Numbered from the stretch's first letter, positions 1-11,975 are shown. The stretch: 64,000 nucleotides of DNA from Tenrec ecaudatus (GCF_050624435.1 NC_134539.1:50128001-50192000), one strand, 5' to 3'. Numbers and translations are program-made. Notes: generated by a model from the sequence alone, not told the origin.

Positions 1-44
1 AAGCAAGGGGACACTTGCTTCCATCTGGGGAAGCAAGGGGACAC

Positions 45-125
45 TTTCTACTCTTGCAGAGAGTGACAGTCTCGGACCTGTAGGGTCACCGTGGGTTGGA
101 ATCACTGGATGGCCATGAGTCTGGA
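45..125 (-). repeat. AfroSINE fragment
   Basis: The reverse of the conserved AfroSINE body can be read: 'cctgtagggtcaccgtgggt' followed by 'tggaatcactggatggc' corresponds to the '...agtcgattccgactcatagcgaccctatagg' core. It is short and diverged. Confidence 0.5.
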
Positions 126-811
126 GACGTGTTTAACATTAGAAGACTTGCTGAGGGAGAAATCCTTGGCAGGAATCTAACTACTTCCCCCCACCGTCCC
201 CCCTTCTTTCCCTGTTTAAGAAGAAGAAAAGGCATTTTGTTTTGTTTTGCAAAGGTAATGAATACATACTGTTCGCAAAAATTTAAAACAAGGCTATAAA
301 ATAAGAAATGAAAGCCAACCCGTCCACCTTGCTCATTTACTAAGTATGTGTGGCTCATCGGTGCCTGACGCCTTCCCACTGCCTCTGTAGAACCTGGGAG
401 GAGCCCGCCCAAGCAAGCCAGCAGTATGCTTTCAGATGAGGCTAATAGGACCAGTCATCCAAGGGAATGGTGACGAGGGCATCTTGGGACCAGGTGGCCA
501 GGGAAGGAGCAAAGATCTGAGTGGGGAGGAGGCAGGGCTGGGTTAAGACATGTGAGGGCCCAGACCACTGATAATCCACGAGGTCCCTCTTCTGCTCCCC
601 TGCTCAGAACGGGTTACATGAGTCATGTGAGTGTGCATGCCTTAGCTGTTCACGATGTGACTTCTTTTTAAATGTGAGATTAGTGATTGGAGGCAAAGTG
701 ACATATGACATGTTACTGGCATGAGATGAACTCGATTATCATTTCTTAGTGAATGCAGAATACTACTGTTTTTCTATATATACCTAAATAATTACACATA
801 TTTTTTGAACT

Positions 812-985
812 TTAAAAAAATCATTTTATTAGGGGCTTGTACAACGCATCACAATCCATACATACATACATTGTGTCAAGCACATTTATACATATGTTGC
901 CATCATCATTCTCAAAACATTTTCTTTCTACTTGAGCCCTTGGTATCAGTTCATTGCCCCCACCCCCTTCCCACCCTTCTTATTT
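812..985 (-). repeat. LINE 3' end (L1-like), truncated
   Basis: The complement ends 'gcccctaataaaatga' with an A-rich tail, so the LINE 3' terminus is at the left edge. It carries the shared block 'cacaatccatacatacat' and the Y-rich tract. The copy breaks off near 985. Confidence 0.7.
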
Positions 986-1147
986 TTGACCTTTTTACGG
1001 AGAGTTAGGGGAAGGTTCCCAGAGCACATCATATATTTACATGCAGCAGTCCACACACCTGATTCAGCTCACCCATGGCAGACCCTCCAGCATTCTCTTT
1101 CATAGCCACTGCTCCCTTGTTTCCATTTCTCTTTCTTAACATCCCGC

Positions 1148-1345
1148 AGTGTTGTTGTTGGGTGCCATTGTGCACCGCAGCACAAAGCGCTGCCCAGCAC
1201 GGGCCATCCTCACCATGGTTCTTCTGTGAAGCCCATGCTTGCAGCCTCGTGCCCGTCCTTTCCCGCTGCCCCGCTGCTTTACCGCGCACGGAGCCCTGCT
1301 CTATGGTCCACAGCAGAGAGCTCACGGATGCTTTTTTATTGTTGT
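1148..1345 (-). repeat. RTE/BovB-like LINE 3' end or long AfroSINE, fragment
   Basis: The plus strand reads 'gttgttgttgggtgccattg', then 'gggccatcctcaccatggtt' and 'gcccatgcttgcagcc', which is the complement of the RTE 3' region shared with AfroSINEs ('...gcaccTAACAACAAC'). Confidence 0.55.
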
Positions 1346-1452
1346 CCCAAATGGAAACAAATTTAATGATATAACTTACAAGTCAGGAAATGAACACACT
1401 TAATTCTCTGATATTCTTCAATACCATAATTAATTTTGATATATTTTATAAG

Positions 1453-1524
1453 TGGAGTTTCAAAACGTTTGTGGAAATTTCCCATTTTCCTTTTATTTCC
1501 ATTTTCCGTTAACTTTTTGAAGCT
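1453..1524. mobile_element. Short palindromic MITE (mariner-type miniature element)
   Basis: The ends are inverted copies: 'ggagtttcaaaacgtttgtg' on the left and 'cgttaactttttgaagctc' on the right. The whole 72 bases fold back on themselves. Related copies lie at 20888-20945 and 59697-59765. Confidence 0.55.
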
Positions 1525-1547
1525 CTATGTTATAGATACAGCTCGTA

Positions 1548-2905
1548 TTGGGGCTCTTAGAGCTCTTATAACAATCCATACATCAACTGTATCAAGCACA
1601 TTTGTATGTATGCTGCCATCATTTCAAAAACACTTTCTACTTGAACCCTGCTTTCAGCTCATCACCCCCCACCCACCCACCCTCATGAACCCTTGATAAA
1701 TGATTATTGCTTGATAAATTATAAATGATTATTGCTTTCATATCTTACACCATCCGCTGTCTCCGCCCATGTTTCTTGTTGTTCGTCCCCCTGGGGGGGG
1801 CACTATATGCTGATCCTTGTGGTTGGTTTCCCCTTTCTCCCACTTCCCCCTACCCTCATGGCATCGCTACTCCCAGTACTGTCCTGCATTCTGTGTGTCG
1901 TCGAGAGCAATTATCTGTACCAGTATATGTGCTCCAGTCTAGCTGGGTTTGTAAGATAGAACTGGGGCCATGATAGTAGCGGGGAGGAAGCATTCAAGAA
2001 CTAGAGGGGGAAAAAAAGAACTAGAGGAATGTTGTGTGTTTCATTGGGGCTATACTGCACCCTGGCTGACTTGTCCCTTCCTTGTGACCCTTCTGTGAGG
2101 GGATGTCCAATTGTCTATAGATGGACTTTGAGTTTCCACTCCGACTGACCCCACCCATTCGAATCACTATGATTGCTTTGGGTCTTCTGATGTCTGATAC
2201 CTGGTCCTGTCAACACCTTGTGATCACACAGGCTGGTGTGCTTCTTCCATGTGGGCTTTGTTGCTTCCATGTGGGCTGCTTGTTTAACTTCAAGCCTTTA
2301 AGACCCCAGACGCTATATCTTTTGATAGCTGGGCACCATCATATTTCTTCACCACATTTGCTTATGCACACATTGTGTCTTCAGCGATTGTGTTGGGAAG
2401 GTGAGTGTCACAGAATGCCAGGTTATTAGAACAAATTATTCTTTCATTGAGGGAGTACTTGGGTAGAGGCCCAATGTCCATCTCCTTCTTTAATACTTAA
2501 CATATAAAAATGTGTACATAGGCCTATATCCCTATCATTATATATAAATATATTTACATAGATACATGCCTATATTTATACCTCTATGTCTTTTGCCTCC
2601 TAGTTCTTTCCTCTATTTCCTTGTACTTTTATCCTGTCCTGCTATCATGTCCGACCTTCATTCGGTTTTCAGTAAGTCCTCTTGGCTACATTGCCTGTGA
2701 TTGAACCCCACCAGGCATTCTGCATATGCCCTCCTCTCCATCCCTTTAGCTCTCTTCTTGTTCCCTTGTCTCTGGATTTGTTGGCTCCCCCTTCCCTTTT
2801 CCCCACCTCTCTCTCTCCCCTGTTCCCCCAGAACCTTTGGCCCCATTGTTTTCTCCTCAGGATTGTTTATCTTGCCTATCTTATGTAGATAGACATGGGA
2901 AGAAA
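1548..2905 (-). repeat. LINE 3' region (L1-like), long copy
   Basis: This is the longest copy in the window of the 3' region that recurs about ten times. Its LINE 3' terminus is at 1548 (the poly(A)-signal end is diverged), followed upstream by the polypyrimidine tract (G-rich on the LINE strand, as in L1 3' UTRs), the 'tctagctgggtttgtaag' block and the 'agaccccagacgctatatct' block. The inner end touches the LTR at 2918. Confidence 0.75.
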
Positions 2906-2917
2906 AAAAAAACGAAA

Positions 2918-3782
2918 TGTGGGGAGCAGAACATGGGAAGAGAGTGTATATGAATGAATCCTTTATTCTTATGTATTAAGAAGCCTGGCAGACTGGGTTT
3001 CTGGGGTGGAGGGAGGCCTTCACCCTTTTGAGTTGGAGGTAAGTGTCAATTACATTCTCATAATCAATATTGTTCCCCACTATACCCTCCCGTAATGGTG
3101 CTGCTTTAAAAGTTACCTCTTGCAAGCACATGGCTGATTGCTATGCAGACATCCTTTCTCTCTTCCTGTCCTGTCACCCAACCTCCCTCCTGCCTGCCCC
3201 CAATGCAGGCATTAGGTTTCCTCACCTGTGAGGTCAGGAACCTAAATGTAGATACCACCCACCTTGTGACAATGTACCTGCTGAATGTGCATGTTTTAAG
3301 GCCACCTACAAATACACAAGATTGTAAAGGGGCTCTCTCTTACATCTCCCAGTTCCTTGGGGCCCATCGCGAGGAGCTAAGGGGAGCATGATACCATAAA
3401 ACGTGTCTGACTCCTTGATTTTACTCTCCTATCTTTCTTATCCTCTATGACTTTACTATAATATGTATATACGATCACTGTATGTTTGCGCCTACTGACC
3501 CTTGGGTTGTTAGAGGCTGGTTTCCTCTGACAGAGATAAAAGGGCTATAAATAGTTCGAGGTCTGTCTGCTGACCCTTATGAATGTTTTCTGATTGAGTC
3601 TGAGGAGGTGCCAAGCCCTGCCCTCCGAGTCTAAGTCTATTTTCAGGATTCCTCAGAGACTTTGTTGCTTTGCTCCCCTTGCTGCTCTGCTATGCTCCCT
3701 TCGCCCCAGTGTGGGGGGTTCTGTTGGGCTCTCTTTCACCCCAGTGTGTGTGTGGGGGGCGGGGTTCACCTATTCTGTAACA
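2918..3782 (+). mobile_element. Probable solo LTR of an endogenous retrovirus
   Basis: The block starts TGTGGGGAGCAG and ends CTGTAACA, with a TATA-like box (GGGCTATAAATAG, about 3546-3558) at a place expected for a U3/R border, and no internal viral region beside it. Flanking bases (acgaaa / gagaaa) only loosely resemble a target-site duplication. Class I (ERV1-like) is a guess; it looks old and is not coding. Confidence 0.45.
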
Positions 3783-4244
3783 GAGAAAATGAGTCAGTGA
3801 ACTTTGTTGTTTCATTGATCAATTTAAAATCCTGTTGATCTCTCAGAACAAAATATTGACTCTTACTCATTTTGCTTTAAGTAGGTCATGCTTCGATGCT
3901 TGTTTCATAACATTTTAATTATAAATGAACAAATGAGAAGATGTTATAAAAGAAAATTTATTGATCAGAAAACAGCTCCAGCAAATTCTAATTTATTTTC
4001 AGATAAACCTTTCATCTCTAACATGCTATCATTAAGAATTTTTCTACTCTGCTTTTTAAAATTCTTAGATAATTTAATCCCAATTAGACTGCTGAAAAAA
4101 CAATTTCCTTACATAGTAAGTACAGTAACGCCAGTCTTTCTTGAATCAACACTGTACGATGAGGGTCTTTGTATCTCTTTGAGGCCAAAAATGAACTTTC
4201 TGTTGTGTAGTTTGCAATTGAATATGCAAAAAGCAACTTCTTTT
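3783..4244. other. AT-rich DNA, nothing recognised
   Basis: It has one 138-codon open frame (3888-4304) that runs into the neighbouring LINE copy and shows no known family. I see no gene. Confidence 0.4.
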
Positions 4245-4248
4245 TTCT

Positions 4249-5110
4249 TTTTTCTAATCGTTTTATTAGGGGCTCATACAGCTCTTATCACAATCCATAC
4301 ATAAATCAATTGTGTAAAGCACATCTGTACATTCATTGCCCTCATCATTCTCAAAACATTTTCTCTCCACTTAAGCCCTTTGCATTAGATCCTCTTTTTC
4401 CCCCTCTCCCTCCCCGCTCCCCCTCCCTCATGAGCTCTTGATAATTTATAAATTATTATTTTGTCATATCTTGCCCTGTCTGACATCTCCCTTCACCCCC
4501 TTTTCTGTTTTCTGCCCCCCAGGGAGGAGGTCACATGTAGATCCTTGTAATCGGTTCCCCCTTTCTAACCCACCCTCCCTCTACCTTCCCAGTATCACCC
4601 CTCACACCACTGGTTCTGAAGGGATAATTCGCCCTGGATTCCCTGTGTTTCCAGTTCCTATCTGTACCAGTGTACATCCTCTGGTCTTAGCCGGATTTGC
4701 AAGGTAGAATTGGGATCATGATAGTGGGGGTTGGGGAGGGGGAGGAGGAAGCATTTAGGAACTAGAGGAACTAGTTGTATTTTTCATCATTGCTACATGG
4801 CACCCTGACTGGCTTGTCTCCTCCCAGAGACCCTTCTGTAAAGGGATGCCCAGTGGCCTACAAATGGGCTTTGATTCTCCACTCCACACTCCCTCCTCAT
4901 TCACTATGGTAAGATTTTTTATTCTGATGATGCCTGATGCCTAATCTCTTTGACACCTCATGATCGCACAGGCTGGTGTGCTTCTTCCACGTGGGGCTTT
5001 GTTGCTTCTGAGCTAGATGGCTGCTTGTTTACCTTCAAGCCTTTAAAGACCCCAGATGCTATTTCTTTTGATAGCCGGGCACCATCAGCTTTCTTCGCCA
5101 CGTTTGCTGC
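4249..5110 (-). repeat. LINE 3' region (L1-like)
   Basis: The complement ends 'gagcccctaataaaacgatt'. It shows the full order of blocks: poly(A) end, 'cacaatccatacataaat', polypyrimidine tract, 'cagtgtacatcctctggtc', 'cccagatgctat', 'tagccgggcaccatcagct'. Confidence 0.75.
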
Positions 5111-5928
5111 TTAAAGCAATTTCAACATTAGGAAGTGCACATTGTATTTGTGTTCTATTATAGAATTGTTACCAGAACAAGCTTCCAGTTGAAGGTTCTT
5201 TCTCTGCTCAGTAAGGACAGCAAAGCAGAAATCCAAGTTTGCCACACAAGCAAAAATGTTGATTAGAGAAACACCTTGCAAGGATGGGTGTGAAATATGT
5301 TTATTGGATAAACATCTTGCAAGGGGAGACTTGAAGGAGCCTGTTGAATGCAGACCAGGTTTTCTTGAACAAGGGAAAAGGACATTTAAGGGACTTTAGG
5401 TGGGAAGGACAGTGTGTTTACTCATAAAAAGAGGTAAAGAATTCTGGGAATTAAGGCTGTATGGATAAAGTTATAGTAATCGGGTGTGTTCGCAGCAGGT
5501 TTTCTGAGTGGGGACTTGGCAAAGGCTTCTGGATGGAGCGTCATCACTTATGGGATGGTATGCACGTGCTGTCAACCAGTGCCTTGGGTTCAGTCCTCCG
5601 CCGGCATTCTTTGTGCTTGGGTTCAACTCAAACATCCCAGCTGTTTAATCTCTTGCTCCTGTGTCCAGGCAGAACTGGCCAAGTGTTGAATGCTGCAGAG
5701 CCAGGGAGTGGAACCGACAAATGTATTACTCTTGCAAGGGGGAATATGCAGTCGAAAGTGACCGCAAGTTGAAAGTTAACTAGGTATGGGGCGTGGTTGA
5801 GCCCAGACATGTAATCTGGGGAAATTCCGCAGTCATCCGAACTCGGAATGTGGGCATGGAAGAATCCAGCTTCATTCCTAAACTGTCTCAGAATCATACA
5901 CACCTAAAAGACAAACAAATAAACAAAC
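5111..5928. other. Unclassified intergenic DNA
   Basis: No gene. The repeated word 'catcttgcaagg' / 'caccttgcaagg' (about 5270 and 5310) suggests repeat-derived DNA of unknown family. Confidence 0.35.
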
Positions 5929-6130
5929 AAAAACCCCTCTCTCCCATGGAGTCAATTGCAGCTCATAGCGCCCCTATAGGACAGAGCAAAACTGCAATTT
6001 TGTGTTTCTCACACTGTGCATTTGTACAGGAGCAGCAAGCTTCATTTTCCTCCCAAAGAGCAGCTTGTTGGGTTTGAACTGCTGACTTTGCCAGTAGTAG
6101 CCCACTCCTAACTTAGGACACCACCAGGGC
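5929..6130 (+). repeat. AfroSINE
   Basis: Reads 'ggagtcaattgcagctcata' then 'gcgcccctataggacagag', and ends 'gacaccaccagggc', the typical AfroSINE tail. Confidence 0.8.
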
Positions 6131-6233
6131 ATATGAGTAGAATTTGTCTTCCCTCAATCAGTAAAGTTAGTTCTTTTGTAAGAATGAAGTCGTTGTGCTT
6201 CTCCATAAAAGGCTGTATGTCAGTAGTCATGAT

Positions 6234-6367
6234 AAACCCACTGCTTAAGTCAGTTTATGCCTCATGGTGGCCCTCTCGGACAGAGTAGAACTACCTTGAT
6301 GGTGATTTGGACTGCCACCTTTTTGGTTAGTAGCCAAGTGCCTAGCCATTGTACCACCAGGGTTCCT
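6234..6367 (+). repeat. AfroSINE, shortened
   Basis: Shows 'ggccctctcggacagagtag' in the middle and 'attgtaccaccagggttcct' at the end, with part of the body missing. Confidence 0.7.
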
Positions 6368-6436
6368 TAGTCATGGGAATAGACACCTCTTCCTCCCCAA
6401 TACGTAGTCCAAGGGGAGGTGGTGGTCTGACACCAC

Positions 6437-6923
6437 TGTGTTAAGAGAAATAAGTTCATAAATATATATGAGAGGTTTATATAGAAGAGCAATTGAACAT
6501 TGAGAAAACTTCCCAACCCAGTCCAGATCAAGGCCATAGGTCTGATACCAATCTAGAAAGTCCTCTTCAGACTCACAAAGTATATGCAATGAAGTCAAAT
6601 GCAGGATGATCACAAGCCAGTGAGTAGAAAGAAAGTCTTTGGGTCCAGTGGCGTTGTAAGCATCTCAGCGCTGGCAGGGGTCTCTCTGTGGCTTCCCCGG
6701 CTTCCGAGGTCTGGTTGTGTCCATGTGGCTTGTCTTCTGCAGTGTCTCCCAGGGAGTAGCAGAGAGTCTCCCAACTCCAAAAAGGACATACCAGATTTCC
6801 CCAAATTCTCAGAAGACCATGCCCACACAGAAGACTCATTGGCTATGATCCGATTGAAAGACTAGACTCCACCCCTTCACACGTAATCCTCTCAAATTGA
6901 CACCAGATTAGGTGACTACCACA
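6437..6923 (-). mobile_element. Solo LTR, ERVL/MLT2-like family, copy A
   Basis: This is the reverse complement of the repeat seen at 8078-8584 and 59073-59604. On its own strand it begins TGTGGTAGTCACC and ends near TAACACA. The ends resemble MLT2-type ERVL LTRs. 'ccac' borders it on both sides as a possible target-site duplication. No internal viral region is present. Confidence 0.6.
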
Positions 6924-6964
6924 CCACTATAGCAATATTGTTAACTGTTCCCCATCCCATCCCA

Positions 6965-7145
6965 TCCCCCCGACCTAGGGACCTGCCCCGAAGTTTGGGG
7001 TATGTAATTGGTTTGGTTCTCACTGGGTCTTTGAAACCGCTCCGAAGCAGAAACCTGGCTGTCTCCTTCTATAAGCACTTGTAGGAATAAAGTTCGAACA
7101 TCTTAAATCAACCTGGTCTCTGTTTTGGGCTACAGTGCCAGGCAC
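6965..7145 (+). repeat. LTR-like fragment with AATAAA, copy 1
   Basis: Contains 'gtttggggtatgtaattgg', AATAAA (near 7086) and 'aaatcaacctggtctctgtt'. The same order of words recurs at 10170-10315. A poly(A) signal followed by a short tail suggests the R-U5 part of an LTR; the family is not recognised. Confidence 0.35.
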
Positions 7146-8072
7146 TCTCAGATCCCTTGACTCCGGACCACCACATCGTACAATATTGTGGCCTAAAAGA
7201 GAGTTGTGCACAATGTCCTGTTTTGTTCATGCCCAAAGCACGTGCTTTCCTTGCTTACTGGGTAAGTGCACATGCAGCCAGGGGAAGATCAGGGGATGCT
7301 TCCTCCAGGCAAGTGCAAAGGTGCTGGAGCAGGACCGGCTCAAGCAAGGACAACGGCAATGCTGGAGGGGTGAGGTGAAGAAGAGGGCCTCCCTGGGTTA
7401 TCATCTTATTATTTCTTTATCTAGGAGCACACATACATGTAATTTTTTTCTCCCACTCTTCTTTAAAAACAAAGCCCAGCGGCGTCTTCCTGTAGTCCAA
7501 GACTGCTGTGTTCAAGTCGCTCCCACCTCCTCACCCTCTCACTAGGCTCAGAGGCAACACAAAGTGCAGAGTCACAAGCTTGGGCCCTGGAAAGAGGATC
7601 CTGCGCCAGGGACTGAGCTGGCAAAACTGGTTTGTGTCACAATCACAATTCCTCAAGGGGGTGGGGGAGGGATAGGCAGTATGAATGGGAGGTCAGAGGC
7701 CAGTCTGCACACCACAGAATCCCAGAATGTCTGAGATTGTGGATTTTTCTAGGTCTCTTCAAACCCAACCCTATCAGAGGGCTGGGCTTCTTCAGATCCT
7801 GTTACTTCTCGTGTATTTTCTGGGCATTAGGTAGTCTTTGACTATGTTTCATGAGGATCAGCTAAAATAACTTCTAAGGATGAGGATACATTGGGTAGTT
7901 GTCAAGCTGTGCCCCAGGGAACCCCAGTGTTTCCAAATGGAAATAGGCCACAGTGATGTCTACCCTAGATTAAATGAAATCACGGGGAAGACCCCTTTGA
8001 GAAGTAAACTATGAAATCGGACAGTTTTACAGGAGAAAAACTGAGATACTGAGAACTGAAGGGTTTTGTTTG
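7146..8072. other. Unclassified intergenic DNA
   Basis: No exon chain or known repeat seen. Confidence 0.35.
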
Positions 8073-8077
8073 GGGTC

Positions 8078-8584
8078 TGTGGTAGTTACGTAATCCCATG
8101 TCAACTTGAGGATATTAAGAGTGAAGGGGTGGAGTCTAGCCTATCAATCAGGTCCCAGCCTGGTGATGCTTCCTTGTAGGTGCGGCCTTCTCATGAGGAT
8201 TCTGGGAACTTCCTCTCTTCCTCCTGGGATTCAGGCCACAGACTCACTCTGTTTTACCTTCCTGTTGAGGAGCCACACATAGGGAGCTGGAGGAGCCACG
8301 TGGAGACCCACACCAGCGCTGAGATGCTTCCACTTCCACTGGATCCACAAGATTTCCACCCACTGGCCTGTGATCTTCCTGCATTCGGCATCACTGCATG
8401 TGCTTCATGAGTCTGAAGAGGACTTTATGGACTAGTATTGGACATATGGGCTAATATCAGGCTTATGGACTTGATCAGGACTGGGCTGGGATGTTTTCTC
8501 AATGTACAATTGCTCTTTAAGATAACGATCTCACTTATACACACACGAGTGTCTTGGGATTTGTTTCTCACCCAGTCTACCACA
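8078..8584 (+). mobile_element. Solo LTR, ERVL/MLT2-like family, copy B
   Basis: The 507-base block starts TGTGGTAGTTACG and ends CCAGTCTACCACA, flanked by a perfect 5-base duplication GGGTC (8073-8077 and 8585-8589). Five bases is the duplication length of ERVL elements. There is no internal viral DNA, so it is a solo LTR. It is moderately diverged from copies A and C. Confidence 0.7.
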
Positions 8585-8589
8585 GGGTC

Positions 8590-9264
8590 ACTTACACTGT
8601 ACAACTCCTGGAGGGACGTCTCCAAGGAAACAGGTGAACGTTTCTCAGGAATTTGTGGGCCAGGTTTAACTTTGACTCCTACCTTCTGCCTTCCCCTTTC
8701 TCTGTGTACCGTTGTCAGCAAAAAAAGAAAGCTGTGCATGTGTATTAGAATTAAAATTCTGAGCACTGAGTTTGCAGAAAGCCAAGGATAACAGTGAAAG
8801 CCCAAAGCCACTTGTGGTCTCCACATGGATTAAACCTCCAAAGAATTCCTCTGACCATTAACCGGCACTGTGAACAGCCTCGCCGTAGGCAGAGAGCATT
8901 AGAAAGCGGATTACTACCATCTCTGTGGCTAGTCTAGGGAGGGTGGCCTATCCATTAGGGACTTCCCTGGGATGTCCTTGAAGGAACTTTGGGGTAAGGG
9001 AATCCAATAGGCATGAATCACATCCTGACTGCCTTGGACAGAGGGCCCTGAACTAATTTTGTAAGCTCTTCTGTCTAACATAAGTGTGCATGCCCCAATC
9101 ATGGCCCCATTTCCTTTTCTGCAGCCCTGCCTGTAACCATTGATGTATTGATCTACCACCAATCATGCTTTTGTGACACTTTCCCTTGCCCTCCTGATAG
9201 ATGAGGGTGAGTTAGCATGTTGTTAATAGTCAAAATACTAGACATATAACATAATCAAGATTTA
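8590..9264. other. Unclassified intergenic DNA
   Basis: No gene or known repeat recognised. Confidence 0.35.
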
Positions 9265-9755
9265 GTCCCCCCTCCCACTATCATGATCCCAGTTCTACCT
9301 TACAAGTCTGGCTAGACCAGAGGATGTAAACTGATATAGATAGGAACTGGAAACACAGGGAATCCAGGACAGAATATCCCTTCAGGACCAGTGCTGAAAG
9401 TGGCGATACTGGGAGGGAGGAGGGAAGGTGGGGTAGAAAGGGGGAACAGATTACAAGGATCTACAGATAACCTCCTTCCTGGGGGATGGACAACAGAAAA
9501 GTGACTGTAGGGAGACATTGGGCAGTGTAAGACATGACAAAATAATAATTTATAAATTATCAAGGGTTCATGAGGGAGGGGGGAGTTGGGAGGGAGGGAA
9601 AAAATGAGGAGCTGATACCAAGGGCTCAAGTAAAAAGCAAATGTTTTGAGAACGATGAGGGCAACAAATGTGCTGGACACAATGGATGTATATATGGATT
9701 GTAATAAGAGTTGTAAGAGCCCCCAATAAAATGATTTAAATTTAAAAAAAAGATT
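9265..9755 (+). repeat. LINE 3' region (L1-like)
   Basis: Runs from 'actatcatgatcccagttct' through the G-rich tract ('catgagggaggggggagttg') to 'gagcccccaataaaatgatt' and an A-rich tail. The 178-codon open frame on the other strand is a by-product of this repeat. Confidence 0.8.
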
Positions 9756-10045
9756 GAGTTTGTTATCCAAAATGGGGTTTCCTATAGCAATGTGTGCCAG
9801 CCCCCTCTGCACTGTAGCAGTGTCGAAAGAATTCCTTTTAGGCTTCATTAGTAGGTATGGCCCTCCTACTTAGAGATGCGGTCAACAAGGCCATTAGGCA
9901 GGTAGCCGGCAGGAAGCATTCCCCCATTAAGATAAGCAGTGGATCATGGTACTTGGGGGGATGCAGGTTAACTTATAATAAACATACCCTTGGGAAAAAT
10001 GTTTGTACCGATAATTGTTTCCTGTGGTCACTGCCAAACCTACTT

Positions 10046-10175
10046 TTTGTCACAGGTTGTAAAGTGCTGTTGAGTCAGTCCTGACTTAGCGCAATCATGT
10101 ACATCTGCAGGAAGCACCTCCTAGCCCGGCGACACCCTCGCCCTCAGTCGCGGTCTCGAGCCTGTTGTCACCGGG
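10046..10175 (-). repeat. RTE/AfroSINE-type fragment
   Basis: The plus strand reads 'aagtgctgttgagtcagtcc' followed by 'tgacttagcgcaa', the complement of the RTE/AfroSINE 3' core. Diverged. Confidence 0.4.
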
Positions 10176-10315
10176 TTTGGGGTATGTAACTTGCTTGATG
10201 TTCACAGCAGTTTGGAGGTAGCAAACCCCACTGTTTCCTTCTTTCATGCACTTGCAGAAAAACTTCAGAGTTTCTCAAATCAACCTAGTCTCTGTCTTTG
10301 GTCCCAGGGTGGAAA
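10170..10315 (+). repeat. LTR-like fragment, copy 2
   Basis: Repeats the words of 6965-7145: 'gtttggggtatgtaacttgc', 'cttgcagaaaaacttc', 'tctcaaatcaacctagtctc'. Fossil; family not recognised. Confidence 0.35.
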
Positions 10316-11084
10316 CAGGCTATTGGAGTGGGGCCCAAAGTCGAAGGGGAGGAGGGACTTCCAATCAGGACATGGCTCTGCTCAGGACAGTGAGTCCCAG
10401 TGTCCGCCAGATGCCTAGATAGGGGAGGGGAAGGTGCTGAGAAATAAGGAACAAATCCAAGAAACTCTTGGCGCCTGTAGAGGGTTCAAGTTGTGTTCCT
10501 GCCTTACCGGGTGGGATCCCTTTCAAGTTAGCTGGGAGAATCTGGAGAGTCCCAGTGGGACTCCAGTGAGGGTATGAAGCTATGCGGGCTGAGCTGTCTC
10601 AACCAGGGCTTCCAGAGGTCGGTGAGGGCGTGAGGCTGTGAGCTGCACTGGGAGAAGGTCTGGCTTGGGATATTCCCTGTGCTGGTGGGTCAGAACTAGG
10701 GGGGACGGGAGGAGGCTGGCACTCACCACCCCACAGACCCTGCTCTGGTAGGCGAGGGGCGGAAACAGTGACAGGCAATTCCAGCCCCTCTTGGCGGGTA
10801 ACACGCCCATGTCCTTTAAGTTGCTGGTTGTCTGTAAACTGTTGGTTGCCAATATAACCTCATAGTAATGGTCTCCCTCGTCCAGAGAATGGGCCTCTGT
10901 CTTCTCTCCATCTGGTCTACCATTTAAACAATGTCTTCCATAAATCGTATTGAGACTTGGTGTCTCTTTGGCTCCTACAACACACGTCACAGGAAAGCAA
11001 GTGGCAAGTTCCTGCTGCTCTGGCCTAACTCTGCTGGTTCACAAAGGAGGGGAACTTGGGAATCTATTGTCTCCCAATGCAAAA
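10316..11084. other. Unclassified intergenic DNA following an LTR-like fragment
   Basis: A GC-rich stretch after the LTR-like piece could be leader DNA of an old retroviral element, but no viral gene is recognisable. Possible open frames (for example 10580-10990, minus) match nothing I know. Confidence 0.3.
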
Positions 11085-11322
11085 ACCAAACAAAACTCAA
11101 CCTCAACGGTCTTTGATTTCATTCCAACTCACAGTGACAGGGTATAGGGCAGGGCAGAACTGCTCCTCTGGGTTTCTGAGACGCTAATTATATTTTATTT
11201 ATTACCATAACTCTTTATGGAAGTAAGAAGTCTCATCTTTTCCCAAGGAGCAGGTGGTGGTTTCGAACAGCAAACCTTGTGGCTAATGGCCTAACGAGTA
11301 ACCCAATGCACCACCAAGGCCC
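11085..11322 (+). repeat. AfroSINE with an insertion
   Basis: Head 'ttccaactcacagtgacagg', tail 'caatgcaccaccaaggcccc'. An AT-rich piece near 11185-11220 interrupts the body. Confidence 0.7.
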
Positions 11323-11329
11323 CTATTTT

Positions 11330-11975
11330 TTATAATTTTAATAAATCATTTTATTGGGGGCTCTTATAGCTCTTAAAACAATCCATACAATTGTATCAAG
11401 CATATTTGTACTTCTGTTGCCATCATTTTCAAAATATTTTCTATTTGAGCCCTTGGTATCAGCTCTTTTTCCCCTCCCACCCTTGTGAATCCTCAATAAT
11501 AAATTTTTATTTTCATATATTTTAAATTAAAATTTTTTCCATATTTTATACCATCTGTGTCTCCCTTCACCCATGTTTGTTGTTCGTCCCCTTTGGCGGG
11601 GGCCATCATACATCAATCATTTTGGCCAGTTCCCCTTTCTCCTTTTCCTACCCTCATGGCATTGCTACTCTCATTATTGGTCCTAAGGGCTTTATCTGGA
11701 TCCTGTGTGTCAAGAGCTCTTACCTGTACCAGTGTACATGCTCCGGTCTAGCCGGATTTATAAGGTAGAACTGGGGTCATGATGGGGAGGGGAAGCGGAG
11801 GAAGCCTTCAAGAACTGGAGGAATGTTGTTTTGTCGGCGCTATACTGCACCCTGACTGGCTCATCCCTTCCTTTGACCCTTCCGTGAGGGATGTCCAATT
11901 GTCTACAGATGGGCTTTGGGTCTCCACTCCGACTGCCCTCATTTGCATTGAAATGGTTGCTTTAGGTAAGACCCC
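11330..11975 (-). repeat. LINE 3' region (L1-like)
   Basis: The complement ends 'agagcccccaataaaatgat'. The polypyrimidine tract and the block 'tgctccggtctagccggatt' are present. Confidence 0.75.

Noticed and set aside
9312-9848. 178-codon frame on the minus strand
   Set aside because: It lies inside a LINE 3' end; the same frame appears in other copies (45581-45865, 4438-4707).
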